Shown here piece by piece: positions 17,767-26,161 of a stretch of DNA of 48,808 nucleotides. The number at the start of each line of letters is the position of its first letter. Position 1 is the first letter of the stretch. The notes below the pieces were generated by a model, which made no database searches, was not told where the DNA came from, and was given only the letters and a program-made list of their open reading frames with translations. This DNA comes from Maribacter aquimaris (GTDB lineage Bacteria > Bacteroidota > Bacteroidia > Flavobacteriales > Flavobacteriaceae), in contig NZ_JABTCF010000018.1 in the NCBI RefSeq assembly GCF_014596745.1, positions 1 through 48,808 on the forward strand, in the 5' to 3' direction. The position numbers were made by a program, and so were the translations under genes.

Positions 17767-17898
17767 TGGTATTCTTTTTTTAATAAACTTAAATTCTTAT
17801 TTTTCTTTTCAAATCAATACAATCGATTTGTTGGTATCGGAACATTTATTTTATGAACAACTTCAATCAAATTCCATTAAATCATTATTGGGTTTAAG

Positions 17899-18921
17899 TT
17901 AATGGTGATGATGATTCTGAATCAATTTCCGATCATCACAATTAATGCTTTTTTCCAATAGGATATAGTTTTTCGTTTCTATTTCAAAGGTGTCGATCGA
18001 AAAAGCCCTGGCACCAAAACTTTCTTTCCAATTTAATAATCCAAGGTTAAGACCATTATCGTCAAATGAAGTTCCAAAATCAAAATAATTCTTGTGTTTA
18101 AAATACCTTTCAATCAATTCAAGGTATAATAAATCGGAAGCTCCTGAATGCCTTCCTTCTTCATTCGCGGAATTATATTGAACCCGCACAACGTTAGCTG
18201 TCTCGAATAATGTAGCTCCCGCTACAATCGTATCATTCAAATAGGCATTGAATTGATGAATGTTTTTCGGGAATGAATTATGTAACTTGGTGATTTCCTC
18301 TACGGTATGGGCGGGTTTCGCACTATATTTACAATTTAGATTCGGCATCAATATATTGTTCCAATAATCATCAAATGTATCTACCTCCTTAATAACCACT
18401 CCCATCTTCATGGCTCTTCTGGCCAATCTCAATCGGGTTCTGTTCATTTCCAATTTATCATTTAAATTGATTACAGAGGAAAATTGCCGTACTGTTAATT
18501 TAGCCTTGATTAAATATTTGGCATATGTAATTTCTTCTGAACCAATTGAATTGTAAAATTTATGAAATGATTTATAAATAATCTTTTCTATTTTACTCGA
18601 TTTTAGAACAAATAGAATTTTATAAACGATTTGGAGGGTTTTATGGAGAACTTCCGTTTTCCGGAGTATTATGCCACCATAACTTAGTCCAAAATGAGAG
18701 GCAATGGTATTTTCATCAATTTTATGGGCAGGAAACGCGGCTATTGGTAAGTTATTTTCAAAAACAATTAAAGAACAATCCTCATATCGATCTTTATGAT
18801 AATCCATAAAATCCCTTTTAAATAAGAATGTGGAATTTTTGGAATGATCGATGAAGTCATCCCAAATCTCTTTGTCCTCTTTTCGATATTTTCTAACTGT
18901 AATTGTTGGTAACCCTTCCAT
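17899..18921 (-). CDS. FemAB/GNAT_6-like acyltransferase
   Basis: Protein of 340 residues with two GNAT-like halves, as in the FemAB superfamily. The second half is the most recognisable: FNAYLNDTIVAGATLFE, then QYNSANEEGRHSGASDLLY, FDFGTS and LLNWKESFGA. Such proteins transfer acyl or aminoacyl groups to amino groups and are common in Bacteroidetes glycan loci. Its start codon overlaps the stop of the cupin gene by one base (TAATG), so it is translationally coupled. The C-terminus ends in four histidines (QNHHHH), encoded by alternating CAC/CAT and probably only a quirk. The acyl donor is unknown. Confidence 0.75.
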   Translation of the reverse strand: MEGLPTITVRKYRKEDKEIWDDFIDHSKNSTFLFKRDFMDYHKDRYEDCSLIVFENNLPIAAFPAHKIDENTIASHFGLSYGGIILRKTEVLHKTLQIVYKILFVLKSSKIEKIIYKSFHKFYNSIGSEEITYAKYLIKAKLTVRQFSSVINLNDKLEMNRTRLRLARRAMKMGVVIKEVDTFDDYWNNILMPNLNCKYSAKPAHTVEEITKLHNSFPKNIHQFNAYLNDTIVAGATLFETANVVRVQYNSANEEGRHSGASDLLYLELIERYFKHKNYFDFGTSFDDNGLNLGLLNWKESFGARAFSIDTFEIETKNYILLEKSINCDDRKLIQNHHHH

Positions 18922-19331
18922 TATAAAAGCTTCGTATATTCTAAAAATGAATCATAATCCCTTAAATAATCATTTTCATCATAGGTATGGGATGCCAATA
19001 CCAGACAAATGGCGCCCGATGAAAAATTTACTTCCGAAGCCCATATGCCCGGAGGAATATGTAAGCCCCTATAGGGTTGATTCAACATCGCTGTTTTTTT
19101 TACTTTACCATCATCCATTTGTACCTCAAAACTGCCTGATGCGGCAATTAAAAATTGGTGACACTGTTTATGGGCGTGGGCACCTCTACTTTCTCCACCC
19201 GGAATATCGTACAAATAAAAAATTCGTTTGGCTTCAAATGGAATCTCTATATTATTCTCGATGGGCGTAATATTGCCAGACCTATTTTGAATTCGAGGTA
19301 GCTCAATAAGGGAACAATCAAATACCGTCAT
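18921..19331 (-). CDS. FdtA/QdtA-type dTDP-4-keto-6-deoxyglucose 3,4-ketoisomerase
   Basis: Cupin of 136 residues. The signature IPGGESRGAHAHKQCHQ holds H52 and H54 in the H-A-H pattern that contains the catalytic histidines of FdtA and QdtA. These enzymes convert dTDP-4-keto-6-deoxyglucose to the 3-keto isomer, which is then aminated. IPPGIWA and the C-terminal DENDYLRDYD are also typical. It overlaps the paralogous cupin upstream by 14 bp and the FemAB-like gene downstream by 1 bp. I cannot decide between the galacto (FdtA) and gluco (QdtA) product. This member, rather than its paralogue, is the likely catalyst because it keeps both histidines. Confidence 0.85.
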   Translation of the reverse strand: MTVFDCSLIELPRIQNRSGNITPIENNIEIPFEAKRIFYLYDIPGGESRGAHAHKQCHQFLIAASGSFEVQMDDGKVKKTAMLNQPYRGLHIPPGIWASEVNFSSGAICLVLASHTYDENDYLRDYDSFLEYTKLL

Positions 19332-19734
19332 TTTCTTTCAATTTTAGTTTCAAAAATTCATCTTTGTCCCGTATATAATCATTTTCATCAAAGGAAGTGC
19401 TTGAAACGACCAATGCTAACGTGTTTGTTGCAAAATTCTCCATACGACGCCATAATCCATTGGGAATGTATAACCCGTAGTATGAGCGGTTCAATGAGTA
19501 TTTTTTCTCTTCCACGCCATCAAATACGGCAACATCCAAACTACCTGACAAAACTACAATAAATTCGTTTTGTTCTTTAAAGGCATGCCCGCCCCTTGTT
19601 TCACCTCCCGGAACGTCATAAATCCAATAGGTTCGCTTAATGTCGAATGGAATTTGATTGCTACTTTCAAAAAAACTTAAGTTCCCCCTAGGATCAAGAA
19701 TTTTTGGCAGTTCAATAATTTGGGCCTTTTTCAT
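19318..19734 (-). CDS. FdtA/QdtA-like cupin paralogue lacking one catalytic His
   Basis: Cupin of 138 residues, clearly paralogous to the next gene in the operon (VPGGETRGGHAFKEQNEF against IPGGESRGAHAHKQCHQF). H50 aligns with the first catalytic histidine, but the second is replaced by F52. The downstream His (H58 in the paralogue) is N56 here. The rest is well kept, including IPNGLWRRMENF and DENDYIRDKDEFL, so the gene is not decaying. It could be a heteromer partner, an epimerase-like variant or a binding protein. It overlaps rfbA by 4 bp (ATGA) and the next cupin by 14 bp. Confidence 0.82.
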   Translation of the reverse strand: MKKAQIIELPKILDPRGNLSFFESSNQIPFDIKRTYWIYDVPGGETRGGHAFKEQNEFIVVLSGSLDVAVFDGVEEKKYSLNRSYYGLYIPNGLWRRMENFATNTLALVVSSTSFDENDYIRDKDEFLKLKLKENDGI

Positions 19735-20597
19735 GCTTCGGATATTGCTTTCAAGATATAAGTTCCGTAACCGCTTTTTCCATATTTTTCAGCAATCTTT
19801 ATGGCTTGTTTCTTGTCAATATAGCCATGTAAGTATGCGATTTCTTCAATACATGCTATTTTATTGCCCGTACGTTTTTCCATTACCCTCACAAATTCAG
19901 AGGCATCATCCATAGCATCTACGGTACCTGTGTCTAACCAAGCCATTCCTCTCTCCATGATACCAACTTCCAACTCTCCATTGTCCAGATACATTTGATT
20001 AAGACTGGTGATTTCTTTTTCCCCCCTTGCCGACGGTTTTACCTTCTTTGCATATTCCACGACTTTATTATCATAAAAATACAATCCAGGAATCGCATAG
20101 GTGGACTTTGGTTCCTGTGGTTTTTCTTCAATACTAATGACTTTTTGTTCTTTATCAAATTCAACAACCCCGTATCTTTCCGGGTCATTCACAGGATAAG
20201 CAAAAATAGAGGCACCATCAATATTGGTTTTACTCCTTAATAATCTACCTAATCCATGACCATAAAAAATATTATCGCCTAAAACAAGGGCAACCCTATC
20301 GTCACCTATAAATTTTTCTCCTATTATAAAAGCCTCAGCCAATCCGTTAGGTTCTGGTTGTACAGCATATTCGAATTTACATCCTACTTGGGAGCCATCC
20401 CCCAAAAGGTTCTTAAATGCCTCTTGGTCGTGAGGCGTGGTAATTATTAGTATTTCCCGAATTCCGGCTATCATTAAAACCGATAACGGATAATAAATCA
20501 TGGGTTTGTCATATACAGGCAACAATTGCTTGCTAATTGATATGGTAATGGGGAAAAGTCTGGTTCCTGAACCTCCTGCTAAAATTATTCCTTTCAT
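19731..20597 (-). CDS. rfbA: Glucose-1-phosphate thymidylyltransferase
   Basis: Makes dTDP-glucose from dTTP and glucose-1-phosphate. The nucleotide-binding motif is LAGGSGTRLFPIT (residues 6-18). Further family blocks are KPMIYYPLSVLM, LGDNIFYGHG and EEKPQEPKS, then GLYFYDN and AWLDTGTVDAM. The 288-residue length is standard and no key motif is missing. It follows rfbB by 3 bp and overlaps the first cupin gene by 4 bp, so transcription and translation are coupled. No rfbC or rfbD is present, so the pathway leaves the rhamnose route after the 4-keto intermediate and goes to an amino sugar. Confidence 0.95.
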   Translation of the reverse strand: MKGIILAGGSGTRLFPITISISKQLLPVYDKPMIYYPLSVLMIAGIREILIITTPHDQEAFKNLLGDGSQVGCKFEYAVQPEPNGLAEAFIIGEKFIGDDRVALVLGDNIFYGHGLGRLLRSKTNIDGASIFAYPVNDPERYGVVEFDKEQKVISIEEKPQEPKSTYAIPGLYFYDNKVVEYAKKVKPSARGEKEITSLNQMYLDNGELEVGIMERGMAWLDTGTVDAMDDASEFVRVMEKRTGNKIACIEEIAYLHGYIDKKQAIKIAEKYGKSGYGTYILKAISEA

Positions 20598-20600
20598 GTT

Positions 20601-21668
20601 TTATTGATATTGTTTTGTATAATATTTTTGGTAGGCCCCACTCGTTACATTATTGAGCCACTCTTCGTTGTTCAAATACCAATCTATGGTTTTGGATAGG
20701 CCTTCCTCAAAGGTTACCGTAGGGCTCCAATCCAACTCTTTGTTGATCTTACTGGCATCGATGGCATAACGTAAATCATGTCCGGGCCGGTCTTTTACAT
20801 AAGTGATGAGTTGCTCGCTACTGCCTATTTCCCTTCCTAGCTTTTCGTCCATATGTTGGCAAAGTAATTTTACCAAATCAATATTCTTCCACTCATTGAA
20901 ACCACCAATATTATAGGTCTCTTTGCCTTTTCCCTTGTGAAATACCAGGTCGATGGCTATAGCATGATCGATCACATACAGCCAGTCCCTTGTGTAATTT
21001 CCATCCCCGTAAACAGGTAGTGGTTTGTGATGGATTATATTATGTATGAACAAGGGTATTAATTTTTCTGGAAATTGGTTTGCCCCATAATTGTTGGAGC
21101 AATTGGTGATCACATAAGGAAGGTCGTATGTTTCCCCATAGGCCCTTACGAAATGATCTGAACTTGCTTTCGATGCAGAATAGGGGGAATTGGGGTCATA
21201 GGAGGTTGTTTCTTCAAATAATCCGGTTTTTCCCAAGGTGCCATATACTTCATCGGTACTAATATGGTAAAAGCGTTTTCCCTCCCAGTATTTACCCCAT
21301 AATTCCTTAAATGCATTCAAAAGGATCATGGTACCTAAAATATTGGTTTTGGCGAATGCCAAAGGGTCACTTATCGATCGGTCGACATGTGACTCTGCCG
21401 CCAAATGAATTACCCCTTCAAAACGGAATTCCTTGAAAATATCATTTACGAATTTTTCATCGGTAATACTACCTTGGATAAAGGTGTAATTTTCCTTATC
21501 CTCTATATCCTTTAGGTTTTCCAAATTCCCGGCATACGTCAACGCGTCCAGATTGTAAATCCGGTATTCGGGATATTTTGTAACGAATCGTCTAACGACA
21601 TGGGACCCAATGAATCCAGCACCGCCTGTGATTAATATATTCTTGGTCGTTTTACTATGTTCTGTCAT
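20601..21668 (-). CDS. rfbB: dTDP-glucose 4,6-dehydratase
   Basis: Converts dTDP-glucose to dTDP-4-keto-6-deoxyglucose. It is an SDR enzyme of 355 residues with GGAGFIGSH (residues 15-23). The catalytic set is T138-D139-E140 in STDEVYG, with Y163 and K167 in YSASK. SHVDRSI and NNYGANQFPEKLIPL are RfbB-specific blocks. It is the first gene of the minus-strand sugar operon, so its promoter should lie in the 763-bp region toward the phosphatase gene, where two decayed coding stretches are also visible. Confidence 0.95.
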   Translation of the reverse strand: MTEHSKTTKNILITGGAGFIGSHVVRRFVTKYPEYRIYNLDALTYAGNLENLKDIEDKENYTFIQGSITDEKFVNDIFKEFRFEGVIHLAAESHVDRSISDPLAFAKTNILGTMILLNAFKELWGKYWEGKRFYHISTDEVYGTLGKTGLFEETTSYDPNSPYSASKASSDHFVRAYGETYDLPYVITNCSNNYGANQFPEKLIPLFIHNIIHHKPLPVYGDGNYTRDWLYVIDHAIAIDLVFHKGKGKETYNIGGFNEWKNIDLVKLLCQHMDEKLGREIGSSEQLITYVKDRPGHDLRYAIDASKINKELDWSPTVTFEEGLSKTIDWYLNNEEWLNNVTSGAYQKYYTKQYQ

Positions 21669-21728
21669 ATCTTAAACAATTTTGTTTGCATTGTACATGC
21701 CCTTGGTTTTATTGAAACTCACTTATCC

Positions 21729-21918
21729 CTATTTTATTTTGTCAATTTCCTTTTGATGCTGTATTTCGGTGATATATCGCTCGATTAATACATAAACCAC
21801 GACTAAATTCAGGAAGGACAGGTTTATAGGCCATAAAAAACAAGAGTGGTATTCTGTCTAAAACAGAAGGCCACCCGTTAAAACAAATTTTTGAAAATAA
21901 ATCTAACAAGTAGGGCAT
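21729..21918 (-). pseudogene. Probable 3' remnant of a membrane protein gene, frameshifted
   Basis: Two minus-strand frames read like protein and would join by a single frameshift. One opens MPYLLDLFSKICFNGWP (ATG at 21918) and continues SVLDRIPLLFF. The other, ending at a TAG at 21729-21731, gives INLSFLNLVVVYVLIERY, then ITEIQHQKEIDKIK. Neither is long enough to be a gene. The hydrophobic stretch followed by a charged tail resembles the C-terminus of an integral membrane protein of a glycan locus. I cannot name the family. It lies just upstream of rfbB in the same direction. Confidence 0.35.
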
Positions 21919-22162
21919 AATTTGCTATTGGTTCAATTTATTTTCCCGTATTAATTTAATGGATAAACAGTATAAATGTATAAGCTTTTATGTTATCCTA
22001 TTCGAAGGTATTGCTCTTTAAATGAATAACTCCCTAATTCTCGATTAAATACTTAAAAAGTATATAATCGACACATTTTAAATAAATTTAGAAATATCTT
22101 TATTAAATGTCAGAAGTTATTTGCAAAAAAAATAACCCTATTGAAAATTATAAAAATGAATT

Positions 22163-22435
22163 GATATTGGTCGGTATAGATTAAGTATAGATGCTTTGGT
22201 TAAAAAGGATTTGTGCTTTGCTATCGTATTAATGATAAAAGTTATGATTATCAAAGTTTTAGCTTATCGGTGTAATTCATTAAACCCAATTGATCTAATT
22301 TTCATCCTTTGTAAAAAGCGGAATATTTTATTGACAATCGGGATATGGATGCCTTTTTGGATTATGGAGAAAAGCCTCGTCATTATTTTGCATAAGCAAT
22401 ATGGAAATGAAGGAATTGTCGACAATTCACCTTAA
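22163..22435 (+). pseudogene. Decayed gene with several stops and frameshifts
   Basis: Fragments in shifted plus-strand frames look like one broken protein: DIGRYRLSIDALVKKD (frame of 22163), FVLCYRINDKSYDYQSFS (frame of 22207), then after three stops EYFIDNRDMDAFLDYGEK and PRHYFA (same frame, 22321-22392), and KQYGNEGIVDNSP ending at the TAA at 22433. The composition is that of real protein rather than chance. An open frame of 79 codons from a TTG at 22196 crosses the region but mixes these frames. The family is not recognised. The end overlaps the 3' end of the opposite phosphatase gene by 4 bp. Confidence 0.5.
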
Positions 22436-23169
22436 AACGAATTGACTGTTTTATGGAGTATGGGTTTTAAAAGATCCAATGTTTTGGTATCTACCTGTAC
22501 TTCCTTAAGACTATTCAATTGCCGTATGTTGTGCACATCGGTCGCCGCAAAGTCTATTAATCCCTTGTTCAATAGTTTTAGGGCCATTTGCTGGACTTCC
22601 TTCCCATAGTATTTACTGAGGGACAGTAAATTCAATTGATAAAGTACCCCCTGTTGTTTGTATATTTTATGTTGGGACAGTTGCGAATGTAAATAGAGAT
22701 ATCTTTCCGGATGTGCCAAGATGGCAAAGTACCCTTTTTGCCGTATTTTTTCCAAGGCCTGCCCAAAGTTGATCGAGGCCTGTAAATAGGACATTTCCAC
22801 CAATAGGTAATTGCCGCCAAGGGGCATGATTTCCCCACTTTCCAAAATGGGTTCAAAATTATCGTCGATCATATGCTCCGCGGCCGCCTGTATGGAAACT
22901 TCCTTCATTTTTTGCTCCAACAATCCATCTTTTAGGGCCATTAATGCATTTTTTATGGTCTCAGGGGTGTTCGCATAATAATTGTGCATGATATGTGGTG
23001 TGGCAATGAAGTCGGTTACCCCGAAATCGGCAAAGCCCTTGATTAGGTCAATGGATTCCGATACGTTTTTGGACCCGTCATCGATACCCGGTAAGATATG
23101 GTTGTGTATGTCTATAAACCCTTCTAATGAATCTACAAGAAATTGTTTCTTTTTAAAAAAGTCAAACAT
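22432..23169 (-). CDS. CpsB/CapC-family PHP-type tyrosine-protein phosphatase
   Basis: Manganese-dependent phosphatase of the PHP superfamily that dephosphorylates the Wzc-type kinase. The N-terminal metal motif FIDIHNHILPGIDDGS has H22 and H24. Later metal-site motifs are TPHIMHNYY, AEHMIDD, LAHPERY and AATDVHN. It is 245 residues, as expected. The gene is separated from rfbB by 763 bp and stands alone on the minus strand, downstream of the ppdK terminator. Together with Wzc at 5985-8369 it frames the glycan locus. Confidence 0.9.
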   Translation of the reverse strand: MFDFFKKKQFLVDSLEGFIDIHNHILPGIDDGSKNVSESIDLIKGFADFGVTDFIATPHIMHNYYANTPETIKNALMALKDGLLEQKMKEVSIQAAAEHMIDDNFEPILESGEIMPLGGNYLLVEMSYLQASINFGQALEKIRQKGYFAILAHPERYLYLHSQLSQHKIYKQQGVLYQLNLLSLSKYYGKEVQQMALKLLNKGLIDFAATDVHNIRQLNSLKEVQVDTKTLDLLKPILHKTVNSF

Positions 23170-23293
23170 GGTTCAAATCAATTAAAATGATATAACTTAA
23201 GGTGTTTATATCTTTTATGATTTGGCAAAGATACTACTTCTGATTCTACTAAAATCGTTGTACGGTAAACCTTTCTTTTTCATCATTGGTGTG

Positions 23294-23330
23294 ACAAAAA
23301 AATGGCTTTGCGGTGTTGCAAAGCCATTTT
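23294..23330 (-). terminator. Strong intrinsic terminator of the pyruvate phosphate dikinase gene
   Basis: A 13-bp perfect stem, AAAATGGCTTTGC / GCAAAGCCATTTT, closes a 6-nt loop, 20 bp beyond the dikinase stop. On the minus strand it is followed by a run of Ts. A-U pairs at the base make it usable on the plus strand too, but no plus-strand gene ends here. Confidence 0.85.
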
Positions 23331-23350
23331 TAATCCATTTGTATAGAAAA

Positions 23351-26080
23351 CTACGCCATGGCCTTAATAGCGGCTTGGGCAGCTGCCAAACGGGCGATAG
23401 GCACCCTGAAAGGGGAACAGCTAACATAGTTCATGCCTGTCTTATTACAGAATTCAACAGAACTGGGTTCCCCGCCATGTTCACCACAAATACCAACCTT
23501 AAGATTGGGTTTGGTGGATCTGCCACGTTCGGTTCCCATGATCACCAATTGTCCGACACCCTCTTGGTCCAATACTTCAAAAGGATCTTCGGTCAATATT
23601 CCTTTTTCAAGATAAACATTCAGGAATTTCCCCGAATCATCCCTAGAATAGCCAAATGTCATTTGCGTTAAATCATTGGTGCCGAAAGAAAAGAAATCGG
23701 CATGTTTCGCAATCTTATCAGCCATCAAGGCAGCTCGTGGAATTTCTATCATAGTGCCTACCAAGTAATCGATACTATCGTTTCGTTCTTCAAAAATTTT
23801 ATTGGCGGTACTTCTAATTATCTTCTCTTGTTCAATAAATTCATTAACCGTACCTATCAAGGGAACCATTATTTCAGGTTTGGTTTCAATTCCTCTTTCC
23901 TTTAAATTCAATGCAGCTTCGATAATAGCCCTAGTTTGCATTTCTGTAATTTCTGGATAGGTGTTTCCTAATCGACAACCTCTATGGCCTAACATAGGGT
24001 TGAACTCTTCAAGTTCAGCAACTTTGTTTTTAACAGCCGATAGCGATATGTGCATCTCATCAGCCAACTCTTTTTGGGTTGCCATTTGGTGGGGCACAAA
24101 TTCATGTAAGGGAGGATCTAATAAACGTACTGTTACCGGTAAGCCTTGCATGGCTTCAAAAATACCCTCAAAGTCATCCCGTTGCATAGGTAGTAATTCT
24201 TCTAAGGCATGTTTTCTTCCTTTTACGGTATCTGCCAAGATCATTTCGCGCATGGCCTTGATACGGTCGACTTGGAAAAACATATGTTCCGTTCTTGTGA
24301 GTCCTATACCTTGTGCGCCAAAATTACGAGCTATCCTAGCATCTTTTGGGGTATCCGCATTTGTACGAACCTGCATAGTGCTATATTTATTCGTAAGCTC
24401 CATGATTTCACCAAATTCACCACTCAATTCAGGTTCCATAGTGGCAACTTTACCTTCGATAATATTACCGGTTGATCCATTTAAGGAAATCCAATCCCCT
24501 TCGTGGTATTCCTTGCCATCAACCCTAAGGACCCTATTCTTATAATCGATTTTCAAGGCTCCTGCGCCGGATACACAGCATTTACCCATACCACGCGCAA
24601 CAACGGCCGCATGGGAGGTCATACCACCTCTAGCGGTCAAGATACCCTTGGCAATATTCATGCCTTCCAAATCTTCTGGGGAAGTTTCGATACGGGTTAA
24701 AATCGTATTCTTGAACTTATTCGCTTCATCCGCAAAGAAAACGAGCTGACCTGTTGCAGCCCCTGGGGAAGCGGGTAAACCTTGGGCGATTACATGAGCT
24801 CTTTTTAGTGCGTTGGTATCAAAGACCGGGTGTAATAATTCTTCCAATTTATTGGGTTCTATACGAAGAAGAGCTTCTTTTTCATCTATAGCGCCTTCTT
24901 TTAATAGTTCTATGACGATTTTTACCATGGCCGCTCCAGTACGCTTGCCATTTCGTGTCTGCAAGATCCATAGCTTGCCGTCTTGTATGGTGAACTCCAT
25001 ATCCTGCATATCGCAATAGTGCTTTTCGAGCTTGTGTTGGTACTCGTTTAATTCTGCGTATATGGTGGGCATTAATTCTTCTAAGGAAGGATAATTTTCG
25101 GCCCTATCTGTTTCTTCTATTTTCGCTAATTCCGCCCAGCGTTGTGATCCCAATTTAGTAATCTGTTGAGGGGTTCTTACTCCGGCTACAACGTCTTCAC
25201 CTTGTGCATCTATAAGATACTCACCATTGAAAATATTTTCGCCAGTAGCGGCATCCCTAGTAAAGCATACCCCAGTACCTGAATTATCACCCATATTACC
25301 GAAAACCATGGCTTGTACGTTCACAGCAGTACCCCAATCACTGGGATAACCGTGCATTTTACGATAGTAAATGGCCCTATCACCATTCCAACTATCAAAA
25401 ACGGCCATTACAGCACCCCATAATTGGTCCCATGGATCGGTAGGGAAATCATGCCCTGTTTGTTTTTTAACAGCATCTTTAAAGTCATATACCAGATCTC
25501 GTAAATCCTGTACGGTGAATTCGGTATCCAATACAATATTTCTTTTATCCTTAAGGTGTTCCATGATCTCCTCAAAAGGATCTAAATCTTCTTTGGTCTT
25601 TGGTTTCATTCCTAAAACCACACCACCATACATTTGAATGAACCTTCGATAGGAGTCCCAAGCGAATCTGGCATTATTGGTTTTATTGACCAATCCCATA
25701 ACAGCCTCATCATTGAGTCCTAAGTTCAATACGGTGTCCATCATACCAGGCATAGAAACCCTAGCGCCAGATCGTACGGATATAAGGAGTGGGTTTTCGG
25801 AATCACCGAATTTTGTACCCATTGTTTTTTCAATGGAGGCTATAGCCTCTTGCACATTTTCTTTCAATGCCTCAATGACGCTATCTTTTCCCAGAATATT
25901 ATATTCCGTACAAACTTCAGTAGTTATCGTAAACCCTGGTGGTACTGGAATTCCAATGGCACTCATTTCGGCCAAATTGGCGCCTTTTCCACCCAAGAGG
26001 TTTTTCAATTTACTGTTTCCGTCAGCTTTTTTATCTCCAAATAGATATACTCTTTTTTTGATTTCTGTTAAAGTCTCCAT
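23351..26080 (-). CDS. ppdK: Pyruvate phosphate dikinase
   Basis: Interconverts pyruvate + ATP + Pi and phosphoenolpyruvate + AMP + PPi. The N-terminal ATP-grasp part begins KKRVYLFGDKKADGNSKLK and contains LLGGKGANLAEM. The swivelling domain has the phosphohistidine in GGMTSHAAVVARGMGK (near residue 490). The C-terminal TIM barrel holds LGHRGCRLGNTYPEI and the catalytic Cys in VGICGEHGGEPSS. I chose the ATG at 26080 (909 residues), because the longer frame begins at a TTG at 26104 and adds eight residues unlike the family. Two palindromes upstream (26125-26157 and 26162-26177) suggest regulated expression. It stands alone between the phosphatase and a small unknown gene. Confidence 0.95.
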   Translation of the reverse strand: METLTEIKKRVYLFGDKKADGNSKLKNLLGGKGANLAEMSAIGIPVPPGFTITTEVCTEYNILGKDSVIEALKENVQEAIASIEKTMGTKFGDSENPLLISVRSGARVSMPGMMDTVLNLGLNDEAVMGLVNKTNNARFAWDSYRRFIQMYGGVVLGMKPKTKEDLDPFEEIMEHLKDKRNIVLDTEFTVQDLRDLVYDFKDAVKKQTGHDFPTDPWDQLWGAVMAVFDSWNGDRAIYYRKMHGYPSDWGTAVNVQAMVFGNMGDNSGTGVCFTRDAATGENIFNGEYLIDAQGEDVVAGVRTPQQITKLGSQRWAELAKIEETDRAENYPSLEELMPTIYAELNEYQHKLEKHYCDMQDMEFTIQDGKLWILQTRNGKRTGAAMVKIVIELLKEGAIDEKEALLRIEPNKLEELLHPVFDTNALKRAHVIAQGLPASPGAATGQLVFFADEANKFKNTILTRIETSPEDLEGMNIAKGILTARGGMTSHAAVVARGMGKCCVSGAGALKIDYKNRVLRVDGKEYHEGDWISLNGSTGNIIEGKVATMEPELSGEFGEIMELTNKYSTMQVRTNADTPKDARIARNFGAQGIGLTRTEHMFFQVDRIKAMREMILADTVKGRKHALEELLPMQRDDFEGIFEAMQGLPVTVRLLDPPLHEFVPHQMATQKELADEMHISLSAVKNKVAELEEFNPMLGHRGCRLGNTYPEITEMQTRAIIEAALNLKERGIETKPEIMVPLIGTVNEFIEQEKIIRSTANKIFEERNDSIDYLVGTMIEIPRAALMADKIAKHADFFSFGTNDLTQMTFGYSRDDSGKFLNVYLEKGILTEDPFEVLDQEGVGQLVIMGTERGRSTKPNLKVGICGEHGGEPSSVEFCNKTGMNYVSCSPFRVPIARLAAAQAAIKAMA

Positions 26081-26124
26081 AGTGATGTTTCTATTAGTAT
26101 CCAACTAAAATAGAGATTTAAATA

Positions 26125-26157
26125 GCCTTATTACATGACAAATATCATGAATAAGGC
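26125..26157 (-). promoter_or_regulatory. Nested inverted repeat in the ppdK leader
   Basis: GCCTTAT-T-A-CATGA...TCATG-A-ATAAGGC forms an 8+5 bp stem with one bulged base and a 6-nt loop, 45-77 bp upstream of the dikinase ATG. It could be an operator or a leader hairpin. No T-run follows, so it is not a typical terminator. Confidence 0.35.
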
Positions 26158-26161
26158 CCTG

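Noticed and set aside
17899-17912. C-terminal HHHH of the FemAB-like protein as an engineered tag
   Set aside because: The codons alternate naturally and the sequence context is native, so a chance histidine run is the simpler explanation.
22196-22435. 79-codon plus-strand frame starting at TTG
   Set aside because: The more protein-like translations lie in other frames of the same stretch, so this is treated as part of a decayed gene, not an intact one.
23961-24545. 194-codon plus-strand open frame
   Set aside because: It is antisense to pyruvate phosphate dikinase, whose protein is fully conserved on the minus strand.
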